Part shown: in pieces, positions 35,930-44,908 of the stretch
Position numbering within the stretch: position 1 is the stretch's first letter
Layout: the number at the start of each line of letters is the position of its first letter
Assembly (NCBI GenBank): GCA_021604865.1
Contig: BQJU01000033.1
Location: forward strand, 19,648 to 83,647
Length of the DNA: 64,000 nucleotides
Direction of reading: 5' to 3'
From: Saprospiraceae bacterium
GTDB lineage: Bacteria > Bacteroidota > Bacteroidia > Chitinophagales > Saprospiraceae
Position numbers and translations under genes: made by a program
The notes under the pieces: generated by a model
What the model was told of the DNA's origin: nothing
The model's input: the letters and a program-made list of their open reading frames with translations, nothing else
Database searches by the model: none

Positions 35930-36964
35930 CTATTTCAAGGTAATTGAAGTACTTCCTGCCAGGTAACCTTTGTTATAAATTTCTACATCATAGGTTCCTT
36001 TGGCGAAAGCCTGACCAGGTGTCCAATCCAGGCATACGTTGCCTTCTTTTTGGTCGTATTCCACTTCTTTTGCTTTGGTATAGCGGACATCTTCTCCGGT
36101 AGCATTATTGGTGAATACACCAGATCCAAGGTTGTCAATAGCCAGTGTTTCGCCTAGCGGATTGATAATTCTAACATAGAAAATTTCCGTACCTTCTTCT
36201 GCAACTACATTGGAGGTAGTATTGAAGCAAATGTTGAGTTGTTCAACATTTTTGGCGAATTTTTTCTTTACCGCTTTACCGCTTTTTCTACTCTTCAGAC
36301 CATTTACATCTAATTCTTCCACCTTGATGACGGAAGCGATGTTTACTTTTTTAGACAATCTAGCCCGTTCTGATTCCAGTGATTCTTTTTCACTTACCAG
36401 CATAGCCTTTTCAGAACTCAATGAAGCATTTGTCATGAGCTGTGAGTCCAGCGCCCCTGTCAGATTTTGATTTCGCTCTGTCAGCTGAGTGTTGGAGCTG
36501 CTAAGCATTTCATTTTCTTCTCGTAGTTGGTTAATCTCAGCCAGGTATTGTTCCACCTTAGCATTAAGGCCGGCCAATTCTTTTCTGGCTTTGTCCAGAC
36601 TACTCTTGTTGCGGAGTAATCCTTCAATCTTTTCCTTTTGTGCTTTCAGCTCTACTTTTTGTGACTCAATTAAAGCATTGAGTTCTTCGTTGCTTCCTCT
36701 CATCTCTTCCAATTCAGAAAGAGCTTCGTAATACTGCTTTTCGAGTTCAGCTTTGAGCTGTTCGCTTTCATCGAAATTAGCAGCTAGAGAGGTGTTTGTG
36801 TTCCCAAGTTGATAGTTTCTAACAACAAGAAATGTACAAAGTCCCAGAAGAGCGACTATGACAACAGCAGCAATAGCTGTGTTACGTTGTTGGTTGCTCT
36901 TATTAGGAGTCGTCACAGGACCCTGTTGAGGGTTAGGACTTGGACTTGAACTGTTGGTACTCAT
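35930..36964 (-). CDS. Coiled-coil membrane protein with beta domain, unknown
   Basis: 344 residues. A P/S/N-rich cytoplasmic head (residues 1-28), one membrane helix (about 29-48, NTAIAAVVIVALLGLCTFLVV), a long coiled coil (residues 60-210, heptads in EQLKAELEKQYYEALSELEEM and repeats with LRNKSSLDKARKELAG), and a C-terminal beta domain (about 230-344) with VKKKFAKNVEQLNICFNT. The layout resembles envelope-spanning stalk proteins. No motif gives a function. It stands alone between DUF1573 and the exonuclease, with its own terminator. Confidence 0.75.
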   Translation of the reverse strand: MSTNSSSPSPNPQQGPVTTPNKSNQQRNTAIAAVVIVALLGLCTFLVVRNYQLGNTNTSLAANFDESEQLKAELEKQYYEALSELEEMRGSNEELNALIESQKVELKAQKEKIEGLLRNKSSLDKARKELAGLNAKVEQYLAEINQLREENEMLSSSNTQLTERNQNLTGALDSQLMTNASLSSEKAMLVSEKESLESERARLSKKVNIASVIKVEELDVNGLKSRKSGKAVKKKFAKNVEQLNICFNTTSNVVAEEGTEIFYVRIINPLGETLAIDNLGSGVFTNNATGEDVRYTKAKEVEYDQKEGNVCLDWTPGQAFAKGTYDVEIYNKGYLAGSTSITLK

Positions 36965-37183
36965 GTTAAAAATTTTGGTTTACCAATTAACTTTGAAGCG
37001 TGTGTTTTAAACTGGCAATTAAACGGGCTTCAAATTCTTAAAATTGTGTTGTCGTGATACAAATTTAATATTTTTTGAGATGCCATGCATGAATTATTCA
37101 ATATTTACGCGGCCTCAGGGATATAGAAAAAATTATTAATTTATGCTTACTTTTAGTGCTAAATTCACGAAAACACACCTACC

Positions 37184-37951
37184 ATGCTGGAAGCATTTGA
37201 TATGGACAAAGTATTGTTCCTGGATATTGAGACCGTATCTTCTAAACCGACCTTTGCGGAACTAGATGAAGATTTGCAGCCCCTTTGGCGATCTAAAGCC
37301 AGGCAGCTACTACGCAAACCCGAAGAAGAACTCGAAGCGGAGGAGGTCGCTGATTATTATAAGGAGAGAGCGGCCATTTATGCCGAGTTTGGCAAAATCA
37401 TTTGTATCTCTGTTGGAGTTGTCTACCGAAACAAGGATAAACGACTAAAGGTGCGCTTGAAATCGTTTGCCAGTGATGATGAGGCACAATTGCTAACTGA
37501 ATTTAGTCAATTGCTCAACCAACACTATAAAGACCTCTATAATTATGCACTCTGTGGTCACAATATCCGCGAATTTGATATCCCCTATGTCTGTCGCAGA
37601 ATGATCATTAACCAATTGCCACTGCCTGCAGCCTTACAAATAGCGGGTAAAAAACCCTGGGAAACCAAACACCTTCTGGATACCATGGAATTCTGGAAAT
37701 TTGGGGACTATAAAAATTATACCTCGCTAAAATTATTGGCCGCCGTATTGGGCTTTCCTTCTCCTAAAGACGATATTGATGGAAGCAATGTGGGGCGGGT
37801 CTATTGGGAGGAAAATGACCTCGACCGCATCGCAGTATATTGTGAGAAAGATGTATTGGCAACCGTTCAACTGTATTGCCGCTATCGGCGCATGCCTTTG
37901 CTGGAAGAGGATCAGGTGGATTATGTTAGGAATGAAGAGAAGGAGGAATGA
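37184..37951 (+). CDS. 3'-5' exonuclease, PolB-like DEDD family
   Basis: 255 residues. Exo I acids in VLFLDIETVSS (D14, E16), Exo II around HNIREFDIPYVCRRM, and Exo III YCEKDVLATVQLY with the Y and D of the DEDDy arrangement. This is the stand-alone exonuclease related to the PolB proofreading domain. It probably trims DNA or RNA 3' ends; no polymerase domain or partner nearby. Start at 37184 chosen because homologues begin ML-x-x-x-x-hydrophobic; a start at 37202 is possible. Its 3' end abuts a 15-bp repeat array. Confidence 0.87.
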   Translation: MLEAFDMDKVLFLDIETVSSKPTFAELDEDLQPLWRSKARQLLRKPEEELEAEEVADYYKERAAIYAEFGKIICISVGVVYRNKDKRLKVRLKSFASDDEAQLLTEFSQLLNQHYKDLYNYALCGHNIREFDIPYVCRRMIINQLPLPAALQIAGKKPWETKHLLDTMEFWKFGDYKNYTSLKLLAAVLGFPSPKDDIDGSNVGRVYWEENDLDRIAVYCEKDVLATVQLYCRYRRMPLLEEDQVDYVRNEEKEE

Positions 37952-37984
37952 GAGATGGGGAATTTTGAAAAGGTCATGGGCTAA

Positions 37985-38094
37985 GTCGTTATAAATATAA
38001 TGATAACAAATGTAATCCTTATAAAAGTAATGATTACAAATATAATGATTATAAAAGTAATGATTACTTTTGTAACGATTATAAATATTACGAT
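37985..38094. repeat. Second array of seven 15-bp repeats
   Basis: Seven 15-base units (for example ATGATTACTTTTGTA, ATGATTATAAAAGTA) and five bases of an eighth, with the same consensus as the array at 13638-13742. It lies 33 bases after the exonuclease stop and 110 bases before the 3' end of the converging glycosidase gene, i.e. between convergent genes. Confidence 0.9.
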
Positions 38095-38201
38095 CTACCT
38101 CAACTCCAAAGCCCACGTCCTTTCAACCCATGCATTGTTCCCGAAATGATTTGTTCTCCCTCACCTCTCCCCACGCTTCATTTATTACTTTCCACATTTA
38201 A

Positions 38202-39806
38202 TCACCTAACCCGCTTTACCCCATTTTCCGTCTTTAGTATCCTACGTATGACACTGGGTTGGCTTTCGGAATGCTGGCGGTTGACTGCTTTCACCACATA
38301 GGTATAGAATTTGCCAGGCTCAGCGGATTTGTCCAGATAGGTATATTTCTTTTGTATATCATTTAAAGAGGTAACTGCCAAAAGATTGGCCCCATCCTCA
38401 TAATTCAGACCAGCACGGTTGCCTTCAAAGCGATAAATAGCATAATAAAAAGGCAGGTTTTCTGCATCTGATTTATCGGGACGCCATTTGAGGAAAACTT
38501 CGCCACTTTTGCTGCGTACATTTTTTAAATCCGGTGCAGCCTGATCTCGCAAACCCAGATTTTCCATTTCCGGTAGCAGGGCCGGATGTTCATAATATAC
38601 ACGTAGGGAATCTTTCAGGCCCAATAAATTGCGCATGATAGATCTGGAGCTGTAATAAGCACTCCCATCAATATCAAGATTCTGGCGATTGAACTTTATC
38701 TGCCGTGGAATTTCATCAGGTTCGTGCCAGGCAAGTTCTTGATTCTCCCCTACTTTATAAGCTCCGTGACCAATAATCAGTTGACATTCTCTGGCTTGAC
38801 GGCTCCACCAATCGGCCAGAATGGCAAAATCCGCAGGCGGAAACCCCAGGTTCCAATATAGTTGTGGAATGATATAATCGATCCAGCCATTGCGCATCCA
38901 TTTCAATACATCAGCATAGAGGTCATCATAACAGGTCACCCCGGCCCGGGTGTCTGAACCGTAAGGATCTTGTGCCTTATTACGCCACACTCCAAATGGG
39001 CTTATCCCAAATTTGACGTGTGGTTTTATTTCTTTGATTCTGGTGGATACCTTTTCAATCAATGCGTCCACATTATTGCGTCGCCAATCTCCTATATCCT
39101 TATAACCTCGGCCATAGAAAGCAAAATCGAGGCTGTCTGGAAAAATTTCTCCATTTTCTTTATAAGGATAAAAATAGTCGTCGAAATGTATGGCATCCAC
39201 ATCGTAATTTTCCACTACCTCTGTGACGACATCCGTCAGGTATTGGCGTACTTCCGGCATAGCAGGGTTTAAATAATACCGCCGACCATAAGGTACCATC
39301 CAATTGCGATGACGGTTAAACACATGCCTCAGTGATAATTTAAGGGTATCCTTATCCACTGTTGCCCGATAAGGATTGAGCCAGGCATGAAATTCCATGC
39401 CGCGCCGGTGAGTCTCTTCAATCATAAATTCCAGTGGATTGTAATCCGGTTCCGGGCCTGTATCTTCGCGCCCGGTGAGGTATTTTGACCAAGGCGCATA
39501 TTCTGAGGGATATAAAGCATCAGAAGCTGGTCTGATCTGAACAATCACCGCATTTAGCCCCATCGATTGATACTGATCCAGCAGGTTTTTATATTCTTCT
39601 TTATGGGCAACACGTGACAATGTAGGGCGTCGAGGATAATCGATGTTGGCCACCGTAGCAATCCAGACGGCCCTGAATTCACGTTTTGGAACCTTCGTAT
39701 TGTATCTCTGTGCGCTCACTGTTTGTGGCCACAAAATGGCTAACGAAAGGAATAGAAAACACCCAAGGGCAAATTGCCTGGGCCAGGTGGTATTCGTTTG
39801 AATCAT
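38202..39806 (-). CDS. GHL10 (DUF187/YngK-like) secreted glycosidase
   Basis: 534 residues. Signal peptide ending TVSAQ, then a TIM-barrel with the family start FRAVWIATVANIDYPRRP, IVQIRPASDALYPS, HAWLNPYRA, IHFDDYFYPY (the catalytic acid region D-D), FGISPFGVWRNKA and IIPQLYWNL. A C-terminal fibronectin-like beta domain (about 430-525) follows. GHL10 enzymes cleave peptidoglycan or glycan glycosidic bonds; the peptidoglycan amidase at 42797 on the other strand is not in an operon with it. Periplasmic or surface; no sorting domain. Confidence 0.85.
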   Translation of the reverse strand: MIQTNTTWPRQFALGCFLFLSLAILWPQTVSAQRYNTKVPKREFRAVWIATVANIDYPRRPTLSRVAHKEEYKNLLDQYQSMGLNAVIVQIRPASDALYPSEYAPWSKYLTGREDTGPEPDYNPLEFMIEETHRRGMEFHAWLNPYRATVDKDTLKLSLRHVFNRHRNWMVPYGRRYYLNPAMPEVRQYLTDVVTEVVENYDVDAIHFDDYFYPYKENGEIFPDSLDFAFYGRGYKDIGDWRRNNVDALIEKVSTRIKEIKPHVKFGISPFGVWRNKAQDPYGSDTRAGVTCYDDLYADVLKWMRNGWIDYIIPQLYWNLGFPPADFAILADWWSRQARECQLIIGHGAYKVGENQELAWHEPDEIPRQIKFNRQNLDIDGSAYYSSRSIMRNLLGLKDSLRVYYEHPALLPEMENLGLRDQAAPDLKNVRSKSGEVFLKWRPDKSDAENLPFYYAIYRFEGNRAGLNYEDGANLLAVTSLNDIQKKYTYLDKSAEPGKFYTYVVKAVNRQHSESQPSVIRRILKTENGVKRVR

Positions 39807-39868
39807 AGGAATGGGTTTAATATTTTAGCATTTGTTAAAGGGGTTATTGGCCATCAATTGGAAACCGG

Positions 39869-41308
39869 TCAGGCTCTGCATTCTTCCAACAACCAATAAC
39901 GGTTGATCACGTTGTTTGTTTGTTCAATCTTGTTCGCCAAAACTTCCAGTTTTGTATGGAGGTTATTCTTAGAATAGGTATGCGCCTGGTGTTTTAGCAA
40001 AACAAGTTTTTTGGCAAAACGCAGGAAATTGGTATATCCGCGTTTTTGATCCGTTGTGGTTTGCTGGTTGCGAATCACATATATTCTGAAGGTTTCAATC
40101 AAAGAAAGCAAGGCTTCGGTATCCCGTAATGCATAATAAGTCCGCAACAACAAGAAAGTAGTGTTGAGGTGATATTTTACATCGGTAAATTGCACCAGTA
40201 GCAATGCTGAAAGTGCATCCTGATACATCTGTGTGCTGTAATAAAAATGGGCCAGGTTGTAATTGTAAGCATTTTCCCGCCGATGCGGGATCAACAAACT
40301 TTTGTACTCCTGAATAAAATTTTCCGTCCACTCAAATTCCTTGAGGCTACACCCCAACGCAGTAATATTCTTATAAATGAATTCGTTCAGTGTCCCATTA
40401 TCCAGGATTAAACCAGTCTTTAACCCTTGTTTGTAGAGTTGGAAAAGTTCTCGCTGATAATCACTATGTCCCTGATTAATCTTGAGCACACAGTAATTAT
40501 TCGCAAAGGTGTATAAATTCCTTTGCTCTTCTTCTGTCAGTTCCTCAAAATGCTGAACCAGGATTTCTTTCAACTTGAGAAAATGCTCAGGATCATTGTC
40601 CTCACGCAAGCTCATCAAAATGGTATAATAAAGTACGATGGTTGTATCCTGTTCGTATTCCGACCAATTGTTCTTTATGTAATGAAGCAATTCGTCTAAG
40701 AAGTGGAAAGTATAACGTGTGTTTAAGGCCATCATATTGGCCGTCAGCTGGGAACAATTGCGCAATTTTTCTATGATATAATATCGGTCAAGATTGTCAA
40801 GCATCCGCTGTAAGCCCATAGATTGCGAACGGTCTTCATAAACCGCAAAATAGAACCCCATGATGTTATTTAAGCGATAATTGGCATAAAAATAATCGCT
40901 GCCCTGATATGGGTATTTGGCCAGTTCCTTTTCAAATTGTTTGCCCCGATTTTTCAATAGGCCAAATTGATTGTTGGAAAAGGCGGCTTCAAGGGTCATT
41001 AGTGGTTCTTGAAAATCCTGTTTTTCGAAATGCTGAATAGAAATAAAACGGAAAAACAATTTTTTCAAATAGGACATGACGTTGTGTAACTTCTGTTCAT
41101 CATATTCTATTTTTGGAAATAGCTTTTTGAACACTTTGGGTTTTTCAAGTCCACTCTTTTTATTACCAAGTCCTTTAAGGATAATGTCCAACAACTCCAT
41201 CGTCTTTTGATGTTGGTTAAAAAACGGAGATTGAACAAATAATCGAAACTGATCCCGTTCTTTCGACGACAGGGTTTTAATAAATTTCACTAATCTACTT
41301 TCTTCCAT
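39869..41308 (-). CDS. Helical-repeat protein of unknown function
   Basis: 479 residues, no signal peptide or membrane helix. It is mostly helical with leucine-rich segments and hydrophobic/aromatic patterning (MEESRLVKFIKTLSSKERDQ start; many LY, FYF and YYT runs). The pattern of paired helices across about 35-40 residues suggests TPR-like or other alpha-solenoid repeats, but no known motif stands out. The first 30 residues are basic and could bind a nucleic acid or membrane; this is speculation. It sits next to the GHL10 gene on the same strand. A genus-level conserved family is plausible. Confidence 0.6.
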   Translation of the reverse strand: MEESRLVKFIKTLSSKERDQFRLFVQSPFFNQHQKTMELLDIILKGLGNKKSGLEKPKVFKKLFPKIEYDEQKLHNVMSYLKKLFFRFISIQHFEKQDFQEPLMTLEAAFSNNQFGLLKNRGKQFEKELAKYPYQGSDYFYANYRLNNIMGFYFAVYEDRSQSMGLQRMLDNLDRYYIIEKLRNCSQLTANMMALNTRYTFHFLDELLHYIKNNWSEYEQDTTIVLYYTILMSLREDNDPEHFLKLKEILVQHFEELTEEEQRNLYTFANNYCVLKINQGHSDYQRELFQLYKQGLKTGLILDNGTLNEFIYKNITALGCSLKEFEWTENFIQEYKSLLIPHRRENAYNYNLAHFYYSTQMYQDALSALLLVQFTDVKYHLNTTFLLLRTYYALRDTEALLSLIETFRIYVIRNQQTTTDQKRGYTNFLRFAKKLVLLKHQAHTYSKNNLHTKLEVLANKIEQTNNVINRYWLLEECRA

Positions 41309-41482
41309 AATTTAGAAGCTGAATGTTTAAAATTTATCACAGAAAACAGATTCTTTTTTAAGAACAACAAACTGTTTAACAATGTTTTATGGAATTTAAA
41401 AAAGAAAATTTTAGCGCAGTAAGTTAGCAAAATGTACTTAAACAGAAAAATATTTTAACCGACTTTTGTATCATCGATCGCA

Positions 41483-41576
41483 ATGAAACACTATTTATTA
41501 TTTTCAATCATTAATTACTTTGAGTAATTACGCTCAGTCCGTAATTGTAGCAACTTTCTACGAAGATAAGTATTAA
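41483..41576 (+). pseudogene. Remnant of a small secreted protein
   Basis: From the ATG at 41483, frame 1 reads MKHYLLFSIIN then stops (TAA, 41525-41527); shifting by one base after SII continues as ITLSNYAQ, SVIVATFYEDKY, stop at 41574-41576. Removing one A would give a signal peptide with an AQ cleavage site and a 12-residue tail. A plus-strand terminator follows at once. The frame shift makes it likely a broken gene or leader, not a live one. Confidence 0.4.
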
Positions 41577-41592
41577 TGAGTGTTTAGGTTAC

Positions 41593-41628
41593 AAAGGTAT
41601 CACATCATGATGTGATACCTTTTTTTAT
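41593..41628 (+). terminator. Perfect 30-bp palindrome with T-run
   Basis: AAAGGTATCACATCA directly joined to its exact reverse complement (41593-41622), followed by TTTTT. Works as an intrinsic terminator on the plus strand and, with AAA/TTT ends, possibly on the minus strand for the sugar-isomerase gene that ends 75 bases to the right. Confidence 0.8.
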
Positions 41629-41703
41629 GATATACGAATAAATGCGGCCAATGTTACTTTCTAACACAAATTTGGTGTTTAATTCCACACCGATCCGACT
41701 GCA

Positions 41704-42669
41704 TTATCCAATCATTTTACCTGCCGATTCCAATAAAGCTTTGGTTGCTTTAATGCCCTCTACTTCACTTAAACCGGAACCTTCATACTCGATTCCAATA
41801 AAGCCGGAATATCCAGCGTCTTTGACAATTTTCAGCATTTTGGCATAATCTGTATGGATTTCCTGACCATTTTCACCAAAATCATGGGATTTGGCGCTTA
41901 CCGCTTTTGCAAAAGGCATTAATTCGGTTACACCCTTATACCGGTCATATTCTTCAATACATTTATCCGCTTCTTTCTGTATGCAGAAATTTCCGAAATC
42001 GGGCAGTGTTCCGCAATTGGGTTTGCCTACGGCTTTCATGACACCTGCAAGCCATTCTCCATTAGAGGAGTAGCCGCCATGGTTTTCAACAATCACATTG
42101 AGGCCTGCCTTGCTAGCATAATCGCTTATTTCACCCAAACTTTGAGCAGCAGCTTTGGCTACCTCCGGCATTGTGCCAGCGCCACCGGCATTTACCCGTA
42201 TGGAATGGCATCCCAGGAAATGGGCTGCATCTACCCATTTGAAGTGATTTTCTACTGATATTTTCCGCTTGGCATCATCCATCTCGCCTAAATTCCCCTC
42301 ACCATCCACCATAATCAACAAACTTTCCACACCATTATCTTCTGCCCGCTTTTTCATTTCAGCGAGGTATTCCATATCTTTAGCTTTGTCCTTGAAGAAT
42401 TGGTTCACGTATTCTATGCCTTCAATGCCAAAGTCATTGCGGGCTGTAGCCGCAAAGTCGAGGTTTTGCAATTGGCCATTACGAAGTGTACGGTGCAAAG
42501 ACCATTGAGCCAGTGATATTTTAAAAAATAATTCTTGAGGCATTTCAGTTTCATTTACAGTAGTCTTTGTAGTTTTGTTATCAGCAGCATTTGCACATGC
42601 TCCCAAATATAACAAACTGGCACCTGCTACGATTTGTCCACTCTGGTGAATGAAGGTTCTTCTTTTCAT
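41704..42669 (-). CDS. Sugar phosphate isomerase/epimerase-like Tat lipoprotein
   Basis: 321 residues. N-terminus has twin arginines (RRTFIHQSG) and a lipobox LGAC (Cys25), so export by Tat followed by lipidation is predicted. The mature part is a xylose-isomerase-like TIM barrel ([40 protein letters not shown] with the metal-binding E and [28 protein letters not shown]). Family members isomerise or epimerise sugars such as hydroxypyruvate or myo-inositol derivatives. Substrate unknown. Single gene. Confidence 0.85.
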   Translation of the reverse strand: MKRRTFIHQSGQIVAGASLLYLGACANAADNKTTKTTVNETEMPQELFFKISLAQWSLHRTLRNGQLQNLDFAATARNDFGIEGIEYVNQFFKDKAKDMEYLAEMKKRAEDNGVESLLIMVDGEGNLGEMDDAKRKISVENHFKWVDAAHFLGCHSIRVNAGGAGTMPEVAKAAAQSLGEISDYASKAGLNVIVENHGGYSSNGEWLAGVMKAVGKPNCGTLPDFGNFCIQKEADKCIEEYDRYKGVTELMPFAKAVSAKSHDFGENGQEIHTDYAKMLKIVKDAGYSGFIGIEYEGSGLSEVEGIKATKALLESAGKMIG

Positions 42670-42796
42670 GTTTAATGTTGATTGTTTGATAAAAAATCAT
42701 ATCTAAAAAAAGGATTTTTTTGCCAAAATAGGATTATCTGAGCGTTATGTCTATATTTGATTTGAACTAATATCACCAACTAAAACCTTAAGCTAG

Positions 42797-43741
42797 ATGT
42801 TGAAAAAGATCTTAGATGCGATAAAGGGTATTTTTTCCAATTTGTTTGGGGGGTCAAAAAAATCTGAAACCCCTAGCAAGCCAGTCAAACCCTCTCCCAT
42901 TGAGGAAACGCCACAAGATGCATCAGAAATCACACCTGATACTGTGGTTATTGTAGCCAATGAGATGGAGGAAATCGTCATTTTACCCAACACCCCAGAC
43001 CAAGATTTTGATGAGGACATTTTTGATAATGAAGATACACCTGTCGAAGTAGTGGAACCCGTGGTTGTACCTGAACCCGTTCCGGAAACGCCTGTAGTGG
43101 TTACACCTTCTCCAGGCACATCCAGTCATAATGCTCGTTACCTATGGTGTTTGGACAATGGTCACGGTAGCCTTACCTCGGGCAAAAGATCACCTAAGTT
43201 TGATGATGGCGTCACCCAATTTATGGAATACGAATTCAACCGGGACATTGTCAGTCGGGTGGCCAAACAATTGGACAAAAAAGGGGTGAAATATTTCAAT
43301 GTTGTGCCGGAAATTGAAATCGACAATTTTTTACAAGGACGTGTCGATCGGGCCAATAATAAAAGTTCGGACTTGCCCAAGATATACCTTTCCATCCATT
43401 CCAATGCTGCGCCAGCCAGATCGTCCAATGACTGGGCAGCTGACAGTATTAGTGGTATTGAAACCTGGTTTTATCACGGCAGCAAAAAAGGCCAGAAACT
43501 TGCCAGCATTTTCCAAAAACACCTGCTTGAAAAAACGGGCTTGAAAAACCGTCACTTAAAATCGAGACCGGAAAGCCAGTTTTATGTATTGCGTAAAACC
43601 AAAATGGTTTCTGTCCTGACCGAGAACGGCTTTTACAACAATAAAAGTGAATGTGAAAAGCTGATCAATCCTGAATTTCGCCAGAAAGTTGCAGACGCTC
43701 ATGTTGCAGCTATAATGGAGATCGAAGAAACTGGAATTTAA
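42797..43741 (+). CDS. N-acetylmuramoyl-L-alanine amidase (Amidase_3)
   Basis: 314 residues. The catalytic domain (about 114-310) carries the zinc ligands H123 (DNGHGS), E144 and H201 (SIHSNAA) and the catalytic E276 (LTENGFY). Residues 25-110 are a P/E/V/T-rich linker. The N-terminus has no signal peptide but an amphipathic basic helix (LKKILDAIKGIFSNLFGGSKK). Peptidoglycan cleavage of the peptide from the glycan is expected. Without a signal peptide, it must be carried out some other way, act on cell lysis, or anchor to the inner face of the membrane. Single gene. Confidence 0.87.
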   Translation: MLKKILDAIKGIFSNLFGGSKKSETPSKPVKPSPIEETPQDASEITPDTVVIVANEMEEIVILPNTPDQDFDEDIFDNEDTPVEVVEPVVVPEPVPETPVVVTPSPGTSSHNARYLWCLDNGHGSLTSGKRSPKFDDGVTQFMEYEFNRDIVSRVAKQLDKKGVKYFNVVPEIEIDNFLQGRVDRANNKSSDLPKIYLSIHSNAAPARSSNDWAADSISGIETWFYHGSKKGQKLASIFQKHLLEKTGLKNRHLKSRPESQFYVLRKTKMVSVLTENGFYNNKSECEKLINPEFRQKVADAHVAAIMEIEETGI

Positions 43742-43895
43742 GAAAACCTTAAATTTTTCATAACAGTTGGGCTAAACACACTTGTGTAACTTGTGGGGGA
43801 TAATCCGATTGTGTTGATTTTTTGGGAATGTAGAAGATAAGTATGCCCACTTGTGGGATGGTTACGTGTTTTCGCATTCCACAAAACCCATCATT

Positions 43896-44345
43896 ATGAA
43901 AAAATTTGGCTTCCTTTTTGCTTTCTTATTTGGGATCGGTATGCCCCCCAATTATGCTCAATCCTGTTTAAACCACTGCACTAAGTCAAAGGCTTCAGCC
44001 TGTTCCAAAGTGACAGGTAGTACAGAAACTGCTGATCAGGAAAGCGTTGTAATAGAAAGAATTTGTCCAGAGACCGGAGTGGTATTCTATGCTCAAAAAT
44101 CCAGGAATCCCAATACAGGGAAAGTTACCTATGCGGAAATAAATTATAGCCCTGAAAGCACTCAATTTATGACTGTTGCCAACTTTCAGGATTCAGAAGA
44201 TAAATCATCTACTCCCGATCCCAAAACTGAAGAGACCCAAAACTGCACCAATAAAAAACCAACTACCGATTGTAGCAAATCCAAAACCAAAGCTGCCAAA
44301 CCCACTCCGCGCAAGTCTGCCCATGTTAAAATGGTGAAATGGTGA
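43896..44345 (+). CDS. Small secreted cysteine- and threonine-rich protein
   Basis: 149 residues from ATG 43896 (MKKFGFLFAFLFGIGMPPNY, cleavage after AQ). Five cysteines lie in the first third (SCLNHCTKSKASACSKV and RICPETGVV), then S/T/K/P-rich low-complexity sequence with two more (NCTNKKP, DCSKSKT). No domain is recognised. The repeated TK/SK pattern suggests a wall- or polymer-binding adhesin or a stress-associated protein. It lies after the amidase gene on the same strand (155 bp), which may place both in envelope remodelling; that is an inference. Confidence 0.6.
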   Translation: MKKFGFLFAFLFGIGMPPNYAQSCLNHCTKSKASACSKVTGSTETADQESVVIERICPETGVVFYAQKSRNPNTGKVTYAEINYSPESTQFMTVANFQDSEDKSSTPDPKTEETQNCTNKKPTTDCSKSKTKAAKPTPRKSAHVKMVKW

Positions 44346-44392
44346 AAGGGGTTCAGGTTACAAAAGGTGTGGTTTGAAAACAGGATTTGTTT

Positions 44393-44812
44393 TCATTCAT
44401 AACGGGAATACATTTTTCCTTTGCGGTATTGTTTCAGAACATGTTTGACCGTGCCTGTCAGGTTTTTGGGTAGGTCATTCAAATTAAACCATCGGACGGC
44501 TTTAAATTTATGTGGTTCCCTGGATCGCAATTTACCTTCCCATTTTGACGCTTTAAAATAAAGGGTAAGGCGTTGTTCAGAAGCTGTATTTTTCTCCAGG
44601 ATATGGGCTAGAGTAAGGTCTTTTTCACGGATAGAAATGCCTGCTTCCTCGTAACTTTCCCGGATGAGACATTGGACCAAATCCTCTCCTTTTTCAACCT
44701 TGCCGCCCACCAAGGTAAAGTTACCTCCATTGGGTTTGGTTTGTTGCAACAGCAAAATCCGCCCCTGGTCGTAGAGGATTAATCTAACCTTGAAGGTTCT
44801 TTTAGCTGCCAT
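44393..44812 (-). CDS. Nudix hydrolase
   Basis: 139 residues from the ATG at 44812 (MAAKRTFKVRL). Nudix box from G37 to I59: GKVEKGEDLVQCLIRESYEE then AGI, fitting G-x5-E-x7-REUxEExGU with Ser at the first U. Hydrolyses a nucleoside diphosphate linked to another moiety; broad substrates possible. Divergent from the CBS-like gene 320 bp away, separated by an 8-4-8 inverted repeat. Confidence 0.88.
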   Translation of the reverse strand: MAAKRTFKVRLILYDQGRILLLQQTKPNGGNFTLVGGKVEKGEDLVQCLIRESYEEAGISIREKDLTLAHILEKNTASEQRLTLYFKASKWEGKLRSREPHKFKAVRWFNLNDLPKNLTGTVKHVLKQYRKGKMYSRYE

Positions 44813-44859
44813 GATCAGGGACAATTTTCAATTTACGACTAAATAATTGGTTATCAAAT

Positions 44860-44879
44860 GATTATTATTTTTAATAATC
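44860..44879. promoter_or_regulatory. Perfect 8-4-8 inverted repeat, candidate operator
   Basis: GATTATTATTTTTAATAATC reads the same on both strands. It lies between the Nudix gene and the -7 box of the CBS-like gene, where a repressor could control both directions. Confidence 0.45.
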
Positions 44880-44900
44880 GGTTTAATCAACGAATACTTT

Positions 44901-44908
44901 TATATTTG
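44901..44908 (+). promoter_or_regulatory. -7 box TATATTTG
   Basis: Matches TAnnTTTG, 226 bases before the CBS-like start; no strong -33 TTG at the usual distance. Confidence 0.45.

Larger units (their letters stand above)
41309..41703. other. Non-coding stretch with a broken small gene and a palindrome
   Basis: 395 bp, AT-rich. Contains the degraded signal-peptide frame at 41483-41576 and the perfect palindrome terminator at 41593-41628. Nothing else coherent. Confidence 0.55.
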
